Shown: positions 42,591 to 54,105 of the stretch, in pieces
Position numbering within the stretch: position 1 is the stretch's first letter
Layout of the letters: every line of letters begins with the position of its first letter
Assembly (NCBI GenBank): GCA_963377175.1
Contig: CAUJNA010003290.1
Coordinates: 1-64,000, forward strand
Direction: 5' to 3'
Source of the DNA: Effrenium voratum
Lineage: Eukaryota > Sar > Dinophyceae > Suessiales > Symbiodiniaceae
DNA: 64,000 bases
Translations under genes and position numbers: made by a program
Notes under the pieces: model-generated
The model's input: only the letters and a program-made list of their open reading frames with translations
Database searches by the model: none
What the model was told of the DNA's origin: nothing

Positions 42591-45500
42591 GCGGGGCGGG
42601 CCGTTACCCTGAGGCCAACCGTGTTGTTGTGGCGTGTCCAGCTATGTGGGCTGTTGCCCCAGCTACCGGTGGGTCTGCACCGGGTTGCCTCCCTCCTTGC
42701 GTTAGCAGTTGGGAGAAAAGCGAGCGAGGCGCGTTGTTCTTCTCCGGTACTACCGGTGGAGGTCCTAAATGGGACCAAGTCATTTGGAGACGGACAGTTG
42801 ACGCAAAAGGGACCGTGATCGAGGATATCGGGGTGAACTTTAGTGATCGCCGAGCAACCTTGTTCAGGAGACTCCCAAGACGAAGTGATACCAAGACAAC
42901 GTTTTGGTATTGCGATGATGCGGAGGTTGTACTGTCCTGGAGGAAAAAGTACTTCCCGAAGGGTCCCGGTAGGGAACCTCTCAGGGCCAAGATTCCCGAT
43001 CTTCCTGATGTGTTTGTTGTTTCGATTGAGAATGACAATACGGGCAGGGTCGTGAATCGTTGCCGAGAGGCTGGGTACAGCCATCCAAATGCGATTAAGT
43101 TCCCTTCGCGCAAGAGAATTGCTAGGGAAGTTCAAAGTGCTCTGATAAGAGCAGCGGCTGTTCACGCCCAAGTGCTCCTAGACAATGATGAGGACATCGA
43201 TACCAACCCTGGTGATGTGCGGGGACATCGCGTTGTACGGAAGCCGAAGTACACTCAGAAGGTTGCTGCACCTGTTGGATACGATGGGGTGAGGTGGCTG
43301 GTAGATACTGGTTGCCCAATGGATCTGGTCGGTCTCGGTGATTTGAAAGGACCCGATAGGGCCCTGATTGCCAAAGGCGGACACACTCATGCGCTGCACA
43401 CTGCCAACGGGGCGACTCGCACCGCTGGTCGTGTTGATGCTGATGTTGGCAACCTGGACGAGGTGATTGAGGCACACGTCCTTGAGTCCACTCCATCCAT
43501 CATATCCGTTGGAAAGCGTTGTATGGATATGGGATACTCGTTTGTATGGGCTGCAGGTTGCAAGCCTACTCTCACGTGTCCTTCGGGCCGGACGGTGACA
43601 TTGGATGTCATCAACAACGTGCCATATCTTCCTCATGGTGACACTCAGTTCGTTTCTCCCACTCTTGATGATGCTGAGCCAATCCCTGCTATGCCTGCCC
43701 CCGGGGCGGCGTATCGAGGGCTTGAAGCCAGCGAGATTCCGCTGTGTAGGTCTGAGCTTGCGGCCAAGAGTGAGCTACAGGACACCTGGCGCACTGAGCG
43801 GTCGGGCCATGTTGTGAAGGAGCACCGGCTTCCGCGCAAAGCAAAGTTTGTGCCGATAGGCGATGATTGCCCCGTTGGAGTTGATCGATTGGACAACTAC
43901 AGGAAAACTGTCGTTCATCGAAATGGGGTTACCCATGAGGTGCTGGTTGATAGTCTATGGGAGTTATCCGAAAGAGATCAGCATGCGATAGCATCTGATG
44001 TCCCTTGGACGGGTGAAACGTGGTTTCGGGTCAAGTGCGAGACCGTTGCTCTTCCCGGAAAGGCGGAACAGGGGGGTGAGGGCGATAGCCACTCACCACC
44101 TTTTCCTGGCCCGGGGGAAGGGGATGATGGTGACATTGTCGAGATAAACTTTCTCTCCGGACTACGCACAGAGGCTGAGTGGCGGGCAGATGCTAAGACG
44201 CTTCGCCATATGCTCACGCATCTCCCGAAGAACCCCTATTGCCCGCACTGCCAGCGTGCGAAAATGGAGAATGTCAAGCTTCGCCGCAAAGGTGGTGCTG
44301 CTGCGCATGACGTGGTAAGTTTCGGGGACCTAACCACCGCCGACACGATGGTGTTGAGAGGATTGAAGGATCGAGGCTTTCATGGCGAAGCAGACGCGAT
44401 AGTGTTCTATGACCTCGCTACTGACTACCTCGAAGTCCTTCCTGTGCAATCCAGATCCCGTAGCAATACGCTGGAGGCATTTCGCAGGTTTGCAGGGGGG
44501 CAAACTCTGAAGTTAGTGTACAGCGACCAGGCCCCAGAGCTGAAGAATGCTGTCACTACGCTTGGAGCATTGCACCGGCTTTCTACACCGGGCATGCCCA
44601 AGACCAACGGCCTGATCGAGAACAAGGTCAAGCTTGTTCTCCATGGGGCACGTGTGCTCCTGCGTCAAGCTGGATTTGAACCTCGATGGTGGCCATTTGC
44701 CGTTAGGCATTTTTCCATGGCAAGGAATATTGAAAATCGCGGTGAGGGATCACCGTGGATGCGACGCCACGGTGACGGGAACTTCAGCGGAGTCATTCTG
44801 CCGTTTGGTTGTCTGGTCGACTTCTACCCCATTGCTCCCAAGATTCGCAGGGATAGAAAGGGGGGGGTTCAAAACGCCCAAAACGACTTCAGACATGCTG
44901 GAAAGATCGACTCAGAGGACGTTGATGAAGGAGGAGACCACTGGATCGCAAATGAAGACGAGAAGGTTCTCACTCGCGTCCACGTTGAAGCGCGAACCGA
45001 GCTCTTTATCCCGATAGGGACGAGCTGTCCAGTCAAGATCAAAGACCTTGGCAGGAGGCGGAGCACAGTCCTCAACTATCTGGACGGATCGACCGAATTT
45101 GTTGTTGACGAAAATTGGCTCCGGGCCGAGAACGACCGTGGAGGTAACCACGAGTGGACTGGAGAAACTCATTTCGACTGTGATTTTGATCAGATCGATG
45201 AGGACGAGGCCGAGATCTATGAGAACGAGGAGTATGAACCCGAATGCAACGACGAGCCGGACTTTGTTCCCATTGATGAGGTAGAGGTTGAAGAGACAAG
45301 CGTCACTACTGCCCTGCCCGCCGAGAAGAAAGAGCGGGACTTCATCAAGATAGAGGAGGATCCGAAGTTCGCCCCATCTTCCAAGCCAGGCCTATTTCTA
45401 GGCTATCGGTTAGAACCAGGGAGGCTGTGGAAGGGCGACTATCTCGTTGCTGATCTCGAGCACATCCAAAGGGGTCTCAGGAAACCAAGTATACACCAGG

Positions 45501-46825
45501 TCAAACGTATCTGGAAGAACCCTGAGGAGCCCTACGTGTTCCCGATGTTGGCATCCTATGACGCTAGGACTCGGACCATTCGGGAGGCGTTAGCTGACCG
45601 AAGAGCCGACCTTAAGCCGAGTAAGAAGATCAGGGATGAATTCGACTTTGATGAAGGTCGATTTGATGATCCTGATGATGATGACGATGACCAACAGGAC
45701 GAGGGGGGCGGTAGCTCTTCCAAGTCTGATGGGGCCATTCAGAGCAAGGCTGTCCAAGGGAGTGGTGACGCATGCGTCTCAGATTACTGGGAGCGGCACG
45801 ACGAGGACAGCGCCTGGTATCGCATCCACGTTGAGGTGCGGAAGAAGTTCTTCGGGACGACGAACGAGGACCTTCCTCCAGGTGGTCCTTCGCATGAGGA
45901 GCTTGACACCGTTAGGGTCACGCACATGCGGGGGCTTGATGCCGTTGGAAATTGGGTGAGAGATGATCGTCATCACGATGCTCCCAATCATCGGCATTTC
46001 ACGCGTGGATTTTGGACTGGTGTGACCATCCTTTTTGATAAGGGATGTGCTCCCCACGGTAGGTTTAAGCCAAAGGAAGAAGGAGCCAAACCTGCCGGAG
46101 GTCCGAAGAAGGGTCATAAGCTGCACGGAGACAGGATCGACTATGGCCAATCCGCCGATAGGCGTGAGCGGCCATACGCAGGCACCGGAAAACCCAATTC
46201 AATTGATGCGGATAGTTGGAGACAGATGTCCACCCGGTCTCGGGAGATATATGTTCAAACCGAACGGGAGTTATCCCTAAGGGAAGAAAGACGCCGCGAA
46301 CATCCTGAGAGGGACCCGGCTGCTCCAGCGCCTGGCCGCAAGCTCCTCATCGAGTTTGCGTGTGAACCTGACTCGCGCTTGTCCGCAGTGATGATGGAGT
46401 GTGGAGGCGATGCAATTCGCGTTCACGTTGGCTCATTTGACATCACCAAAGCCAAAGACGTTAGTCGGCTTATTGGGATCATCGAGGATAATCCTGGGTG
46501 TGACCTGTGGGCGTCAATTCCGTGCGGACCGTGGAGTACATGGCAGTATGTCAACCTTTCAATCCCCGGTGCTGAGTTTGCATCACACCTGAATGATCTT
46601 AGAAGGAATTCTCAGGTTATGTTTGCGGCATTCCTGCGGGCCTCCCGAGCCGTTAGGCGAGGAGGGGGCAGGGTTGCATTTGAGTGGCCTAGACACTGTC
46701 TTGGATGGAAGCAACCGTTCATGCAGAGGTTTCTTGCTGATCCTGATGTCGAGACCGTTGATTTCGACGGCTGTGATTTCGGGATGCAGGACAAGGACGG
46801 TGTGCCAATCAGGAAGCAGTGGAAG
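42588..46825 (+). CDS. pol: Pol part 1: protease, integrase, methyltransferase-like domain (frame 2)
   Basis: Open for about 1410 codons. The aspartic protease is at about 43290-43500, with WLVDTGCPMDLVG giving the DTG active site. The integrase zinc region is HMLTHLPKNPYCPHC at 44208-44252. The integrase core is at about 44300-44720, with D in FGDLTTAD, D in VYSDQAPE and E in NGLIENKV, spaced D-30-E. An acidic spacer follows (45180-45340). At 45380-45460 there is a 'PGLFLGYRLEPGRLWKGDY' segment typical of the integrase C-terminal region of these elements. At 46330-46810 lies a domain with LLIEFACEPDSRLS, SIPCGPWSTWQ and VAFEWPRHC, described separately. The frame passes to frame 0 near AAGGGTTGC (46822). 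Confidence 0.85.
46330..46825 (+). CDS. cytosine-C5-methyltransferase-like domain within Pol
   Basis: Within Pol, the order LLIEFACEPDSRLS (like motif I, the S-adenosylmethionine site), CDLWASIPCGPWSTWQ (like motif IV, with the Pro-Cys catalytic pair) and VAFEWPRHC (like motif VI, Glu) agrees with a small C5-methyltransferase-type Rossmann domain. A clear target-recognition domain or motif X is not visible, so it may act on RNA/cDNA or be structural. C5-methyltransferases carried by retrotransposons have been reported in dinoflagellates, which supports the idea. The exact family is an inference from motifs only. It lies directly before the dUTPase. Confidence 0.45.
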
Positions 46826-47885
46826 GGTTGCGACGACCTCCAAGGAGCTCATTGATGAGCTGTCAGGTCGGAAATGCAAGCACGAGAAGGGATACCTTCA
46901 TGCACGCATTGAGGGGTCAGTCACCCCAACGACTGCTCTCTATCCGAGTGAAATGTGCGAGGCAATCGTTGGAGCATGGTACCCGAACGGCACTTTCAAG
47001 AAGGTCGCGAATGCAATGCCGGTCGAGATTGACCCGGTTGAACAGCGATGGAAGAAGAAGCCGAATAGTCTTAACAGTGAGGCTGCCAAGATCCCGACGC
47101 GGGCTACTTCGGGGAGTGCGGGTTTGGACACCTACGCCTCTGAGGGAGCATGTATTCCCGCAGGGGGGTCAGGCCTGGTCAACACCGGAATCTCGATAGA
47201 GATGCCCGCTGGGGTATATGCTAGGATAGCTCCCAGGTCAGGACTAGCCGTGAAGAACAGGATCGCTGTAGGCGGTGGGGTCATTGACCCCGATTACGAC
47301 GGAGAGATCAAGGTCATCCTCTTTAATCATGGGGATGAGGACTTCATCGTGAATCCTGGGGACCGCATTGCGCAGATCGTACTGGAGCGTGTTATGCTCA
47401 TTGACGCGTCGATCGTTCCCAGGAAAGCCAAGCGGGGAACCGATAGGGGATCCGCGGGTTTCGGAAGCACTGGTATAGCTGCTGCTGCCCCTACGATTGG
47501 ATCTGATGGAAAGACCTTTGAGTTCTCTATGCCCAGGGGGGAGATATCCCTCTCTCATCGGCCAAAGAGCTCGGGTGTCTTTCCTCCCTTGTACGCTTGT
47601 GTCGCTAGGCCAGTGAACAAGAAGGAACAAGCTGGAAATGCCAAGGCTAAGGCCGCTCTTCAGAAGGAGTGGGACAAGTTAACTTCGCAAGGATGCTGGG
47701 ACTTGTCGACCGTCCAAGAATGGCATGATGTTGCGGCCAAGGCACGTAAGGAAGGGGAGAAGATCCATGTTGGTAGGATTTTCGACATTTGTGTCGAAAA
47801 GAATCACGAGCTGCCGGAAGACGATCCGAATCGCAAATATAAAGGGCGAGTCGTGTTCGAGGGATGCTTCGTCCGTGACGAGATC
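46822..47885 (+). CDS. pol: Pol part 2: dUTPase and start of reverse transcriptase (frame 0)
   Basis: After the +1 frame change the sequence reads ATTSKELIDELSGRKCKHEK. A complete trimeric dUTPase follows at about 47080-47480, with motif 1 GSAGLDTYA, motif 2 RSGLAVKN, motif 3 GVIDPDYDGEIKVILFN, motif 4 GDRIAQIVL and motif 5 RGSAGFGSTG, all in order. dUTPase hydrolyses dUTP to dUMP and pyrophosphate and so keeps uracil out of cDNA. From about 47600 the copia reverse transcriptase begins (KEWDKLTSQGCWDLSTV, then KYKGRVVFEGCFVRDE). The frame returns to frame 2 in the GGG of CATTGGGCC (near 47890). Confidence 0.85.
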
Positions 47886-50230
47886 GGGCATTGGGCCCTG
47901 TTCTCGAGAACACCTCCTGCCCCGCTACTATGGCGGCGGGTAAGATGGGTGATGCTCACGGGTTACTCCCAGGGAATCTTCTGGAAGTGAGTGATGGGGA
48001 GTCTGCGTACACTCAGGCCCGCTTGAAGGGAAAGAAGACTTGGGTGAGGATTCCTCGCGACCAATGGCCACCTGAGTGGTTCGACGGCAGCGGAAATCCC
48101 AGGTATAAGGATCCAGTCGTTGTCCTCGTGCTCGCACTATATGGGCATCCAGACGCTGGCACCTTTTGGGAGCAGCACTGTGAGGCAATGCTGAAGAAGG
48201 TCGGTTACGTCAAGGTGAAGGATTGGGCCAGCGTGTTTAGGCATGAGGAGCTCGACCTCTTCCTTGTCGTGTACGTGGATGACTTCAAGATGAGTGGGCC
48301 GGCGAAGAACATCGCAGAAGGATGGGCGCTGATCTCAAAGGTCATCAAGATGGAGGAACCAAGGCAGCTCAAGAGATATCTTGGCTGCGAGCACGAATTC
48401 ACGCAACAGGTGGTCAAGGGTCACTTTGACCCGAGACTGGCGTGGACGGTCGGCAATCCTCCTGATAAGGAGCAACCCGACTTGAGGTTTGGTCCAGAGG
48501 GGTTACTCTCTAAGGACATCCCCAAGCCGGAAACCACGATAAGGTTCATCAAGTACAGCGAGAGCAGCTTCATGCAGGCGTGTGTCGATAGGTACATTGA
48601 ACTGTGTCAGGGAAAGTACCCGAAGAAGCTGCAGAAGGTTGAAACTCCGTTCCTGGACGAGAGCAAGCCGGAGTTTGACGAGAATTCCGTCAACCCTGAA
48701 TTTGACAAACTCTTCAACCAGGCAATGGACATGGAGACCGTCAATGCGCAGCCAGGATGCCTCGGAGATGACGCGGCGGCGGTGCTGATGAAGGTTCTCT
48801 ATGGAGCTCGGATGGGCAGATATGACCTGATTCGTCCCGTGCAGGCGTTAGCCAGCCGGGTCACGAAGTGGAATCATCTATGTGACCGCAAGCTCCACAG
48901 GTTAATTTCATATGTGAACTCTACGCTCGATCTTCATTTGTACGGTTGGGTGGGCGATAGCCCAGAGTTCATTGAGTTGGTTGCTTACTGTGATGCGGAT
49001 CTGGCTGGGGATCGTACTGATTCCAAGAGCACGTCGGGAGTGCTTATTTGCCTTGTGGGTCCTAGGACCTACATGCCCATCACTGGAGTAAGCAAGAAAC
49101 AGACTTCCGTTTCGAAGTCGACTCCTGAAGCAGAGATTGTTGCTCTCGACCATGGAGTGTCCAAGGAGGGAATGGCATTAGCTACCCTCTGGCAGCACGC
49201 TATTGGGAAGGGAAAGGAGACCCAGCCGTTTATTATCAACGTGCTGGAGGATAACGAATCGGCATGCCGGATCGTTATAACTGGGAATAATCCCAACATG
49301 CGCTATATGTCAAGGACGCAGCGCATTGACATCTCGTGGCTCAACGAACGTTTTAATGCTGGAATTTTTCGGTTCGTTGCGTGCCCGTCTCACTACCAAG
49401 GCGCAGACATTTTCACTAAGGCCTGCATTGACAAGGTCGTGTGGAATAGAAATCTGCACACCCTTGGTATGTTTCTGCCGGGATACCTGCAGGAATATTT
49501 GGCCCAACCCACCCAACCCTGTCTTAAGCCCCCTGCCGCGCCTGGACTGCCCCCGCTTAGGGGGGTACGCATGGAATCAGGTGCAAAATCCGGTTTCAAT
49601 CGGCTCATTGAGAGGTTACTCTCTGAGTACGAGGGAATCGTGATTGACGAGGAAAAAGGAGGGAAAAGATGCGAGAAAACTATTATTGCGGACCAGGCGA
49701 TAGCCGGAGTTCTTGCGTATAGTGATCTTTGCAGGGTTGTCACGCTTCAAGTTGCTCCTGGTTACAGGAATCACATCATACGGTCTGGTAGGATTGAAGG
49801 CGATAGCCTTTGTTATGTTGTGCTTGTTCTTAATGATCTTGCTCCCGATAGGGTTGATTCCAGGACTGGGAAGTGGGGACAGACCAGAAAGCTTAGGGAT
49901 AGGACCGAGGCTGCCGTTAGGCAAAGGTTCAACTTGGCTTGTGATGCTCGGACCAGTGGATGCGTTCCGATCATTCTCTATCGACCTAAATGCAATATCT
50001 TGAAGGAAGGTGAGGTTGAAGGAATCGCCACCACGCATGGGTTTGATTGCAGGTCTGTTTGCGCTTGCCAATGTGGTCTCAAGAGGCATGGGATTGTGTT
50101 TAGGTGTTTTTCTTCTAAGTCTTTCAATTCGTTTTGGAGTACTTGCAAGATGCGAGGAGGGGATACTCTCTCTCAGCACGACCGATTGCTTGCTGTTGGG
50201 AAGTGGTTGAACAACTTCGTTGCCGCGTAG
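47880..50230 (+). CDS. pol: Pol part 3: reverse transcriptase and RNase H (frame 2)
   Basis: Continues the copia RT: TSCPATMAAGKMGDAHGLLP, then SAYTQARLKGKKTWVRIP, and the catalytic YVDD at 48272-48283. RNase H of the Ty1/copia type follows: YCDADLAGDRTDSKSTSG (48986-49039), then SKKQTSVSKSTPEAEIVAL and the C-terminal SHYQGADIFTKA. After RNase H (about 49450) there is an extension of about 260 residues, with a proline-rich stretch and a domain containing CQCGLKRHGIVFRCFSSK, that is unusual for copia. It ends TAG at 50228-50230. These enzymes copy the RNA into cDNA in the particle. Confidence 0.92.
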
Positions 50231-50516
50231 CGTTTGCTTGATCAAGTTGGCTCACACCGCGGGCAACCGCACCACATTCACAGGCGACACAATGCGCTTA
50301 CTGACCAGAACAGAAGCATGAGGCAGGTATGCCTGTCACTAAGGTTTTTCTTCTGCTTCGTGAAGGACGGATTCAGTCAATTATTCATTTTCTAGGTTCT
50401 TGTTCTAGGGAGAGGGTCTCTGGCCGATAGGCTGAGCCTTCTGAGGGACAGGGGGGATTCTGGCCGGTAGGCTGGGTTCCCGGTTCCTCCGTGGTTCCGG
50501 TGGAACCTGCTGACGC
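50231..50516 (+). other. non-coding spacer between pol and accessory ORFs
   Basis: 286 bp without a long ORF. It carries two hairpins with the same stem and different loops: TGGCC-GATA-GGCTG at 50421-50434 and TGGCC-GGTA-GGCTG at 50461-50474. A GTTCTAGG sequence (50398-50410) may be part of a subgenomic or splice signal, which I cannot confirm. Confidence 0.5.
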
Positions 50517-53327
50517 ATGGCGGCAGCTGGCGGAATGGGCCTGGGGCGCTGCATGGCGACGCCTCCGCGGCCGTCCTGGGACCTGGAGATGGGGCTGGGC
50601 ATGGAGAAGCCTAAGGCTGTGGCCAGTTGTTTGCTTGCGGGGTACCGCGAGTGGACGATTAAGGGGTTTAGGGGACAGGATCCGAAGTTCACCACGATTG
50701 ATCCAGATATGGAGAAGGCTGATCAGCTGATTGAGGATGATAGTGCCGCGAGGTTCGACGAACTGGTTGGCAGAGTATCCCACATCAGCAAGGACAAGCT
50801 CGACAAGTCCCACATGCCGGTGACGGACCACGAAAAGCTGATCCGGCACCGGGCGGTCAGGACTGCTGCGATAGTGGCGGAAATGAAGCGCCGGGGAGTG
50901 GAGGTTACGGAGATGAACGCCGTGCACTTGGCGGCTATCCTCTGTGCTGCGGTTCCGACGGACCCTGCTTTCTTGCTTCCCTACCATATCGCGTTCGTGT
51001 TTGAGGAAAGCATTGAAAGTGGCAAGAGTGCGCTACCTATGGATAGCAGTACGGAGCCGGCAGCTGAACCGTGCGGAGGAATGTGGGTTGGAGACCCGAA
51101 AGCCTGGCCGGAGTGGAAGACGGTTCACCCGCAGACTGCCTTGGTAAAGGCGGTCGCTGATCAGGCAGAGGCGGCATTCGGAGATCACCCTCTGTATAGT
51201 GGAGATGATTTCGGTGATGCGGAGCACCATTTCAACGCAATCCGTGCCTGGATGAGCGAGAGGCCGAACGCACTGTTCACGCCTCCGGAGTTGGTCGTGG
51301 ACGCGATGATGCTGACGGAAGGGAGAAACAGGGAGGAGATCGTTAGATGTTCCTCGGGACGAAGGCTTTCGTCGGTCCCGTCGGTCAAGAAGTTCGCGTC
51401 GGCTGATAAGCCAGGGATGCGGGGGTACCTGCACGCGATGGGACAGATGTCAGGTGTGGTCACGTCCCTGCATGATGCCTTTGACTGGGACCGTAGACAG
51501 GTGTTGAGGATCTCGCCCAAGAACCCGGCGAGTGCCACTGATGTGGAGATTGGTCCCGACGATGGATGGGCATTCTTCGATTTGGCCATCAATTTCAGGG
51601 GCCAGACGGACACTGAAAAGGTCCTCATCCATGGAACTTCGCAATCTTCATTGTGGAGCATTCTGGGTGGTATGCAGGTTACTGCGTCCACCGCGAGCGA
51701 TGAGTCGGTAGGTGTGTGGACATCTTTGAAGGCGGTCGAGGCCCTGGGATACAGCACTCTGTCGCACTACGGTCAGAACACGTGGGCGAGGGTCGCGATT
51801 TGCATCGCGCAACCGGACGAGTCCGAGAATCTGTTCAGCGACAATCCCCACCTGAAGGGTGTCAAGCGAGGAGCCCAACGAGTGTTCCCGAACGCGAGGT
51901 TGGGGATCTGTGGGATCTGCATCAAGCTTGAGAAGCCTGCGGCGGACTCACAATATGTGGAGCTGTGCAACTCAGGGGGCGATAGCACCCTGCAGTACTA
52001 CAACCCATTCGTCGAATGGAATCCGCATGCTCCATCGGTAGTGTGGGCTATGCACAAGTTCTTCCCAGAGAACTACATGGGACCGATAGGTCTTTCCGTT
52101 GAAGAGGAGAACATGCGTGCTGCTCCAGGGACCCCTCAGGCTGCCGAGGCGGAAGGTGGGGCACTATTCGCCAGGATCGTGCCGAAGTCGAACATGTTTG
52201 AGGCCATCCGGGGTGAAACGTTTGAGCTCACCCTAACGAAGGGATACCTTACCGAGATCAAGGACGAGGCAAAGGCCGTTGGTCGGGGTGCTCTCTTCCC
52301 GAAGGAGCTTGAGTGTTTTGAGCAAGCTAGGAAGGTGATGCGCCTGATCAGGAGTGGGAAGGTCATCCCGCCAACTCTGGAGCTGCCGAGGGGAGGATAC
52401 TCCCGTGTGGCGGTTGATTCCGTACAAATGGAAAGGCTGTGGGACGCATGGGCAGTCGCCGTGTTAGCGGATGTGATGCTGTCCATCTACCCATCCATCG
52501 TTCTGCACGAGATGAGTCGCTACCAAGACAAGATGGTAATCTTGCTTCGATGTTTAGCGGCTAGTGGGACAGGTGCTGCGGTGAGGGTCGCTGCGGCCTT
52601 GGCGGCCGGGTACGGTCCTCCAGTGTTCAAAGAGGAGTCCGCGGCTCCGGATGCGACTGTGTTCTACCTGCTGGATCAGACGTTCAACACTGCATCCACG
52701 AAGAACAAGAAAGGGATGGACCCAGCCACGTTGGCGGAGGACATCCTCAAGTGCAGGGCAAAGAACGATCGGTTGAGGGGTTCCCCAGATCACCGGCCGT
52801 TCAAGAACTATGAGGTGCATTACGTGACCAGCACTCGTGATAACGAGGAGACATCCCTTCGGATGATGATTGACAAGGCGTACGAGCTGATGGACAAGCG
52901 GGCTGACGACTGCATCCAGAAGTACGGCAATGCAGATGCTGCCAAGCATGACCTGTATGTCTTTGGTTTCCGTGGCTCCTACCTGTATAGGTGGGAGAGG
53001 AATGCATGGAGGGCCAGAAATGATGCGGCGACCGTGTGGAGTAAGGACGTGGAGTCGCTGATCGCGCTCAACAACAAGGTCAAGGTGATGGTTTGCGGCC
53101 CGGGGCGATCGTTAGATCGAGAGGGCGACCAAGGGGTTCACATGACTAAGGAGATCCAGTATAGGATGGGCGATCTCCGCGCGAACCTGATCCCAGTGGT
53201 TTCAGCAGACGCTGTGTCATGGGGGAGTGAAGTTGACAGCTACGGCAGGAATCGGCCGGTCCAAAGAGCATGGGCTGTGGTGCCGCCCTACCTCGCGGCT
53301 GTCCCGGACTTTTTTCTCCCTGACTAG
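50517..53327 (+). CDS. accessory ORF A, 936 aa, unknown, possible ADP-ribosyltransferase-like core
   Basis: ATG at 50517 and TAG at 53325-53327, one uninterrupted frame: the longest intact accessory ORF. No transmembrane segments. Residues about 365-440 read VLIHGTSQSSLWSILGGMQ, then VGVWTSLKAVEALGYSTLSH and WARVAICIA. 'HGT...WSIL..G' followed by an aromatic-containing helix recalls the NAD site of PARP/KptA-type ADP-ribosyltransferases, but later motifs are not clear. The C-terminal 250 residues contain an alpha/beta-looking part (DLYVFGFRGSYLYRWER, VKVMVCGPGRSLDREG). No known retroelement protein (envelope, Gag) is apparent. Function unknown. The position after pol suggests expression from a subgenomic or spliced RNA. 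Confidence 0.6.
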   Translation: MAAAGGMGLGRCMATPPRPSWDLEMGLGMEKPKAVASCLLAGYREWTIKGFRGQDPKFTTIDPDMEKADQLIEDDSAARFDELVGRVSHISKDKLDKSHMPVTDHEKLIRHRAVRTAAIVAEMKRRGVEVTEMNAVHLAAILCAAVPTDPAFLLPYHIAFVFEESIESGKSALPMDSSTEPAAEPCGGMWVGDPKAWPEWKTVHPQTALVKAVADQAEAAFGDHPLYSGDDFGDAEHHFNAIRAWMSERPNALFTPPELVVDAMMLTEGRNREEIVRCSSGRRLSSVPSVKKFASADKPGMRGYLHAMGQMSGVVTSLHDAFDWDRRQVLRISPKNPASATDVEIGPDDGWAFFDLAINFRGQTDTEKVLIHGTSQSSLWSILGGMQVTASTASDESVGVWTSLKAVEALGYSTLSHYGQNTWARVAICIAQPDESENLFSDNPHLKGVKRGAQRVFPNARLGICGICIKLEKPAADSQYVELCNSGGDSTLQYYNPFVEWNPHAPSVVWAMHKFFPENYMGPIGLSVEEENMRAAPGTPQAAEAEGGALFARIVPKSNMFEAIRGETFELTLTKGYLTEIKDEAKAVGRGALFPKELECFEQARKVMRLIRSGKVIPPTLELPRGGYSRVAVDSVQMERLWDAWAVAVLADVMLSIYPSIVLHEMSRYQDKMVILLRCLAASGTGAAVRVAAALAAGYGPPVFKEESAAPDATVFYLLDQTFNTASTKNKKGMDPATLAEDILKCRAKNDRLRGSPDHRPFKNYEVHYVTSTRDNEETSLRMMIDKAYELMDKRADDCIQKYGNADAAKHDLYVFGFRGSYLYRWERNAWRARNDAATVWSKDVESLIALNNKVKVMVCGPGRSLDREGDQGVHMTKEIQYRMGDLRANLIPVVSADAVSWGSEVDSYGRNRPVQRAWAVVPPYLAAVPDFFLPD

Positions 53328-53406
53328 GACTACATGGTCTGGTTCTGTCACGTTGCACATCAGGGACAACATCCTCAAGCTTCTGAAGGAGGGTACTTCT
53401 TCGAAG

Positions 53407-53662
53407 ATGGGTGATGGCGGATCGATGTCTGAGTCTGAGGATGTCGACATGACAGGTGCCGGTCTGGGAGGACCGCCGGTAGTCGTTACCCCTGGTGGGC
53501 AATCATCTGACGCAGGTCAGCATGCGGGAGGTCAGACCGCTGCCCCGAAAGCACCTCCTAAGGCGTTAGTCACGAAGGAGATGCTGGCATCGGTGAGACC
53601 GAAATCTCCGCCGAACCCACCTCGGAGTCCGAGGGTTTCTTCACCTCAGGTCACGGCGACCG
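53407..53662 (+). CDS. accessory ORF B, N-terminal part (frame 1)
   Basis: ATG at 53407 (MGDGGSMSESEDVDMTGAG) lies 80 bp after ORF A. Low-complexity, Pro/Ser-rich (ASVRPKSPPNPPRSPRVSS). The sequence continues best in frame 2 from GAAGTTGGGAATC near 53662. The frame-1 ORF itself goes on to 53748. Confidence 0.5.
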
Positions 53663-54105
53663 AAGTTGGGAATCGATGGTCATCGAATCTTCGAACGCCT
53701 AGAGCGACGATTGAGGGAGAACACGGGTGGCTCCGCCGAGGTCGATGATCTCCTACCCGATAGGGAAGGGGTCGATCTCCCTACGGATACCTTCAACGAT
53801 GGTGGGGATCCGACCGAGGCCGAGGTGTTGGAGTCCACCGGAGACGTTGAGATGGAGCCGGAGAAGGAAGCCGAGGTTCCCGTGGTAGGTGAGGAGGAGA
53901 CTCCCGGTAGGGAAGCTGAGGTGCCTCAGGCCACTACGACTACGACAGAGCCGTCGGTGGAATCGCCTGCGGCAAAGCGAGCGGCGTCGCCCGTTAGGGA
54001 GGGACGCAGGGCTCGAGAACCTATTGGTGCTCAGAAGAAGGAGGAGGCGTCGGGTGCATGTGGCACGGGTGTGCCAGTCTCCTATGCTCCGAAGTACACG
54101 GACGG
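53660..54105 (+). CDS. accessory ORF B, middle part (frame 2)
   Basis: Reads GIDGHRIFERLERRLRENTG, then an acidic/Glu-Val-rich stretch (DVEMEPEKEAEVPVVGEEE) and KRAASPVREGRRAREPIGA. Disordered and charged. Passes to frame 1 in ACGGGACC near 54103. Confidence 0.5.

Noticed and set aside
50517..53327. Envelope-like protein that would make the element a retrovirus
   Set aside because: No signal peptide, membrane anchor or cleavage site seen in ORFs A-C.
53227..53406. Upstream part of the frame-1 ORF before accessory ORF B
   Set aside because: Overlaps the convincing end of ORF A in another frame. The natural start is the ATG at 53407.
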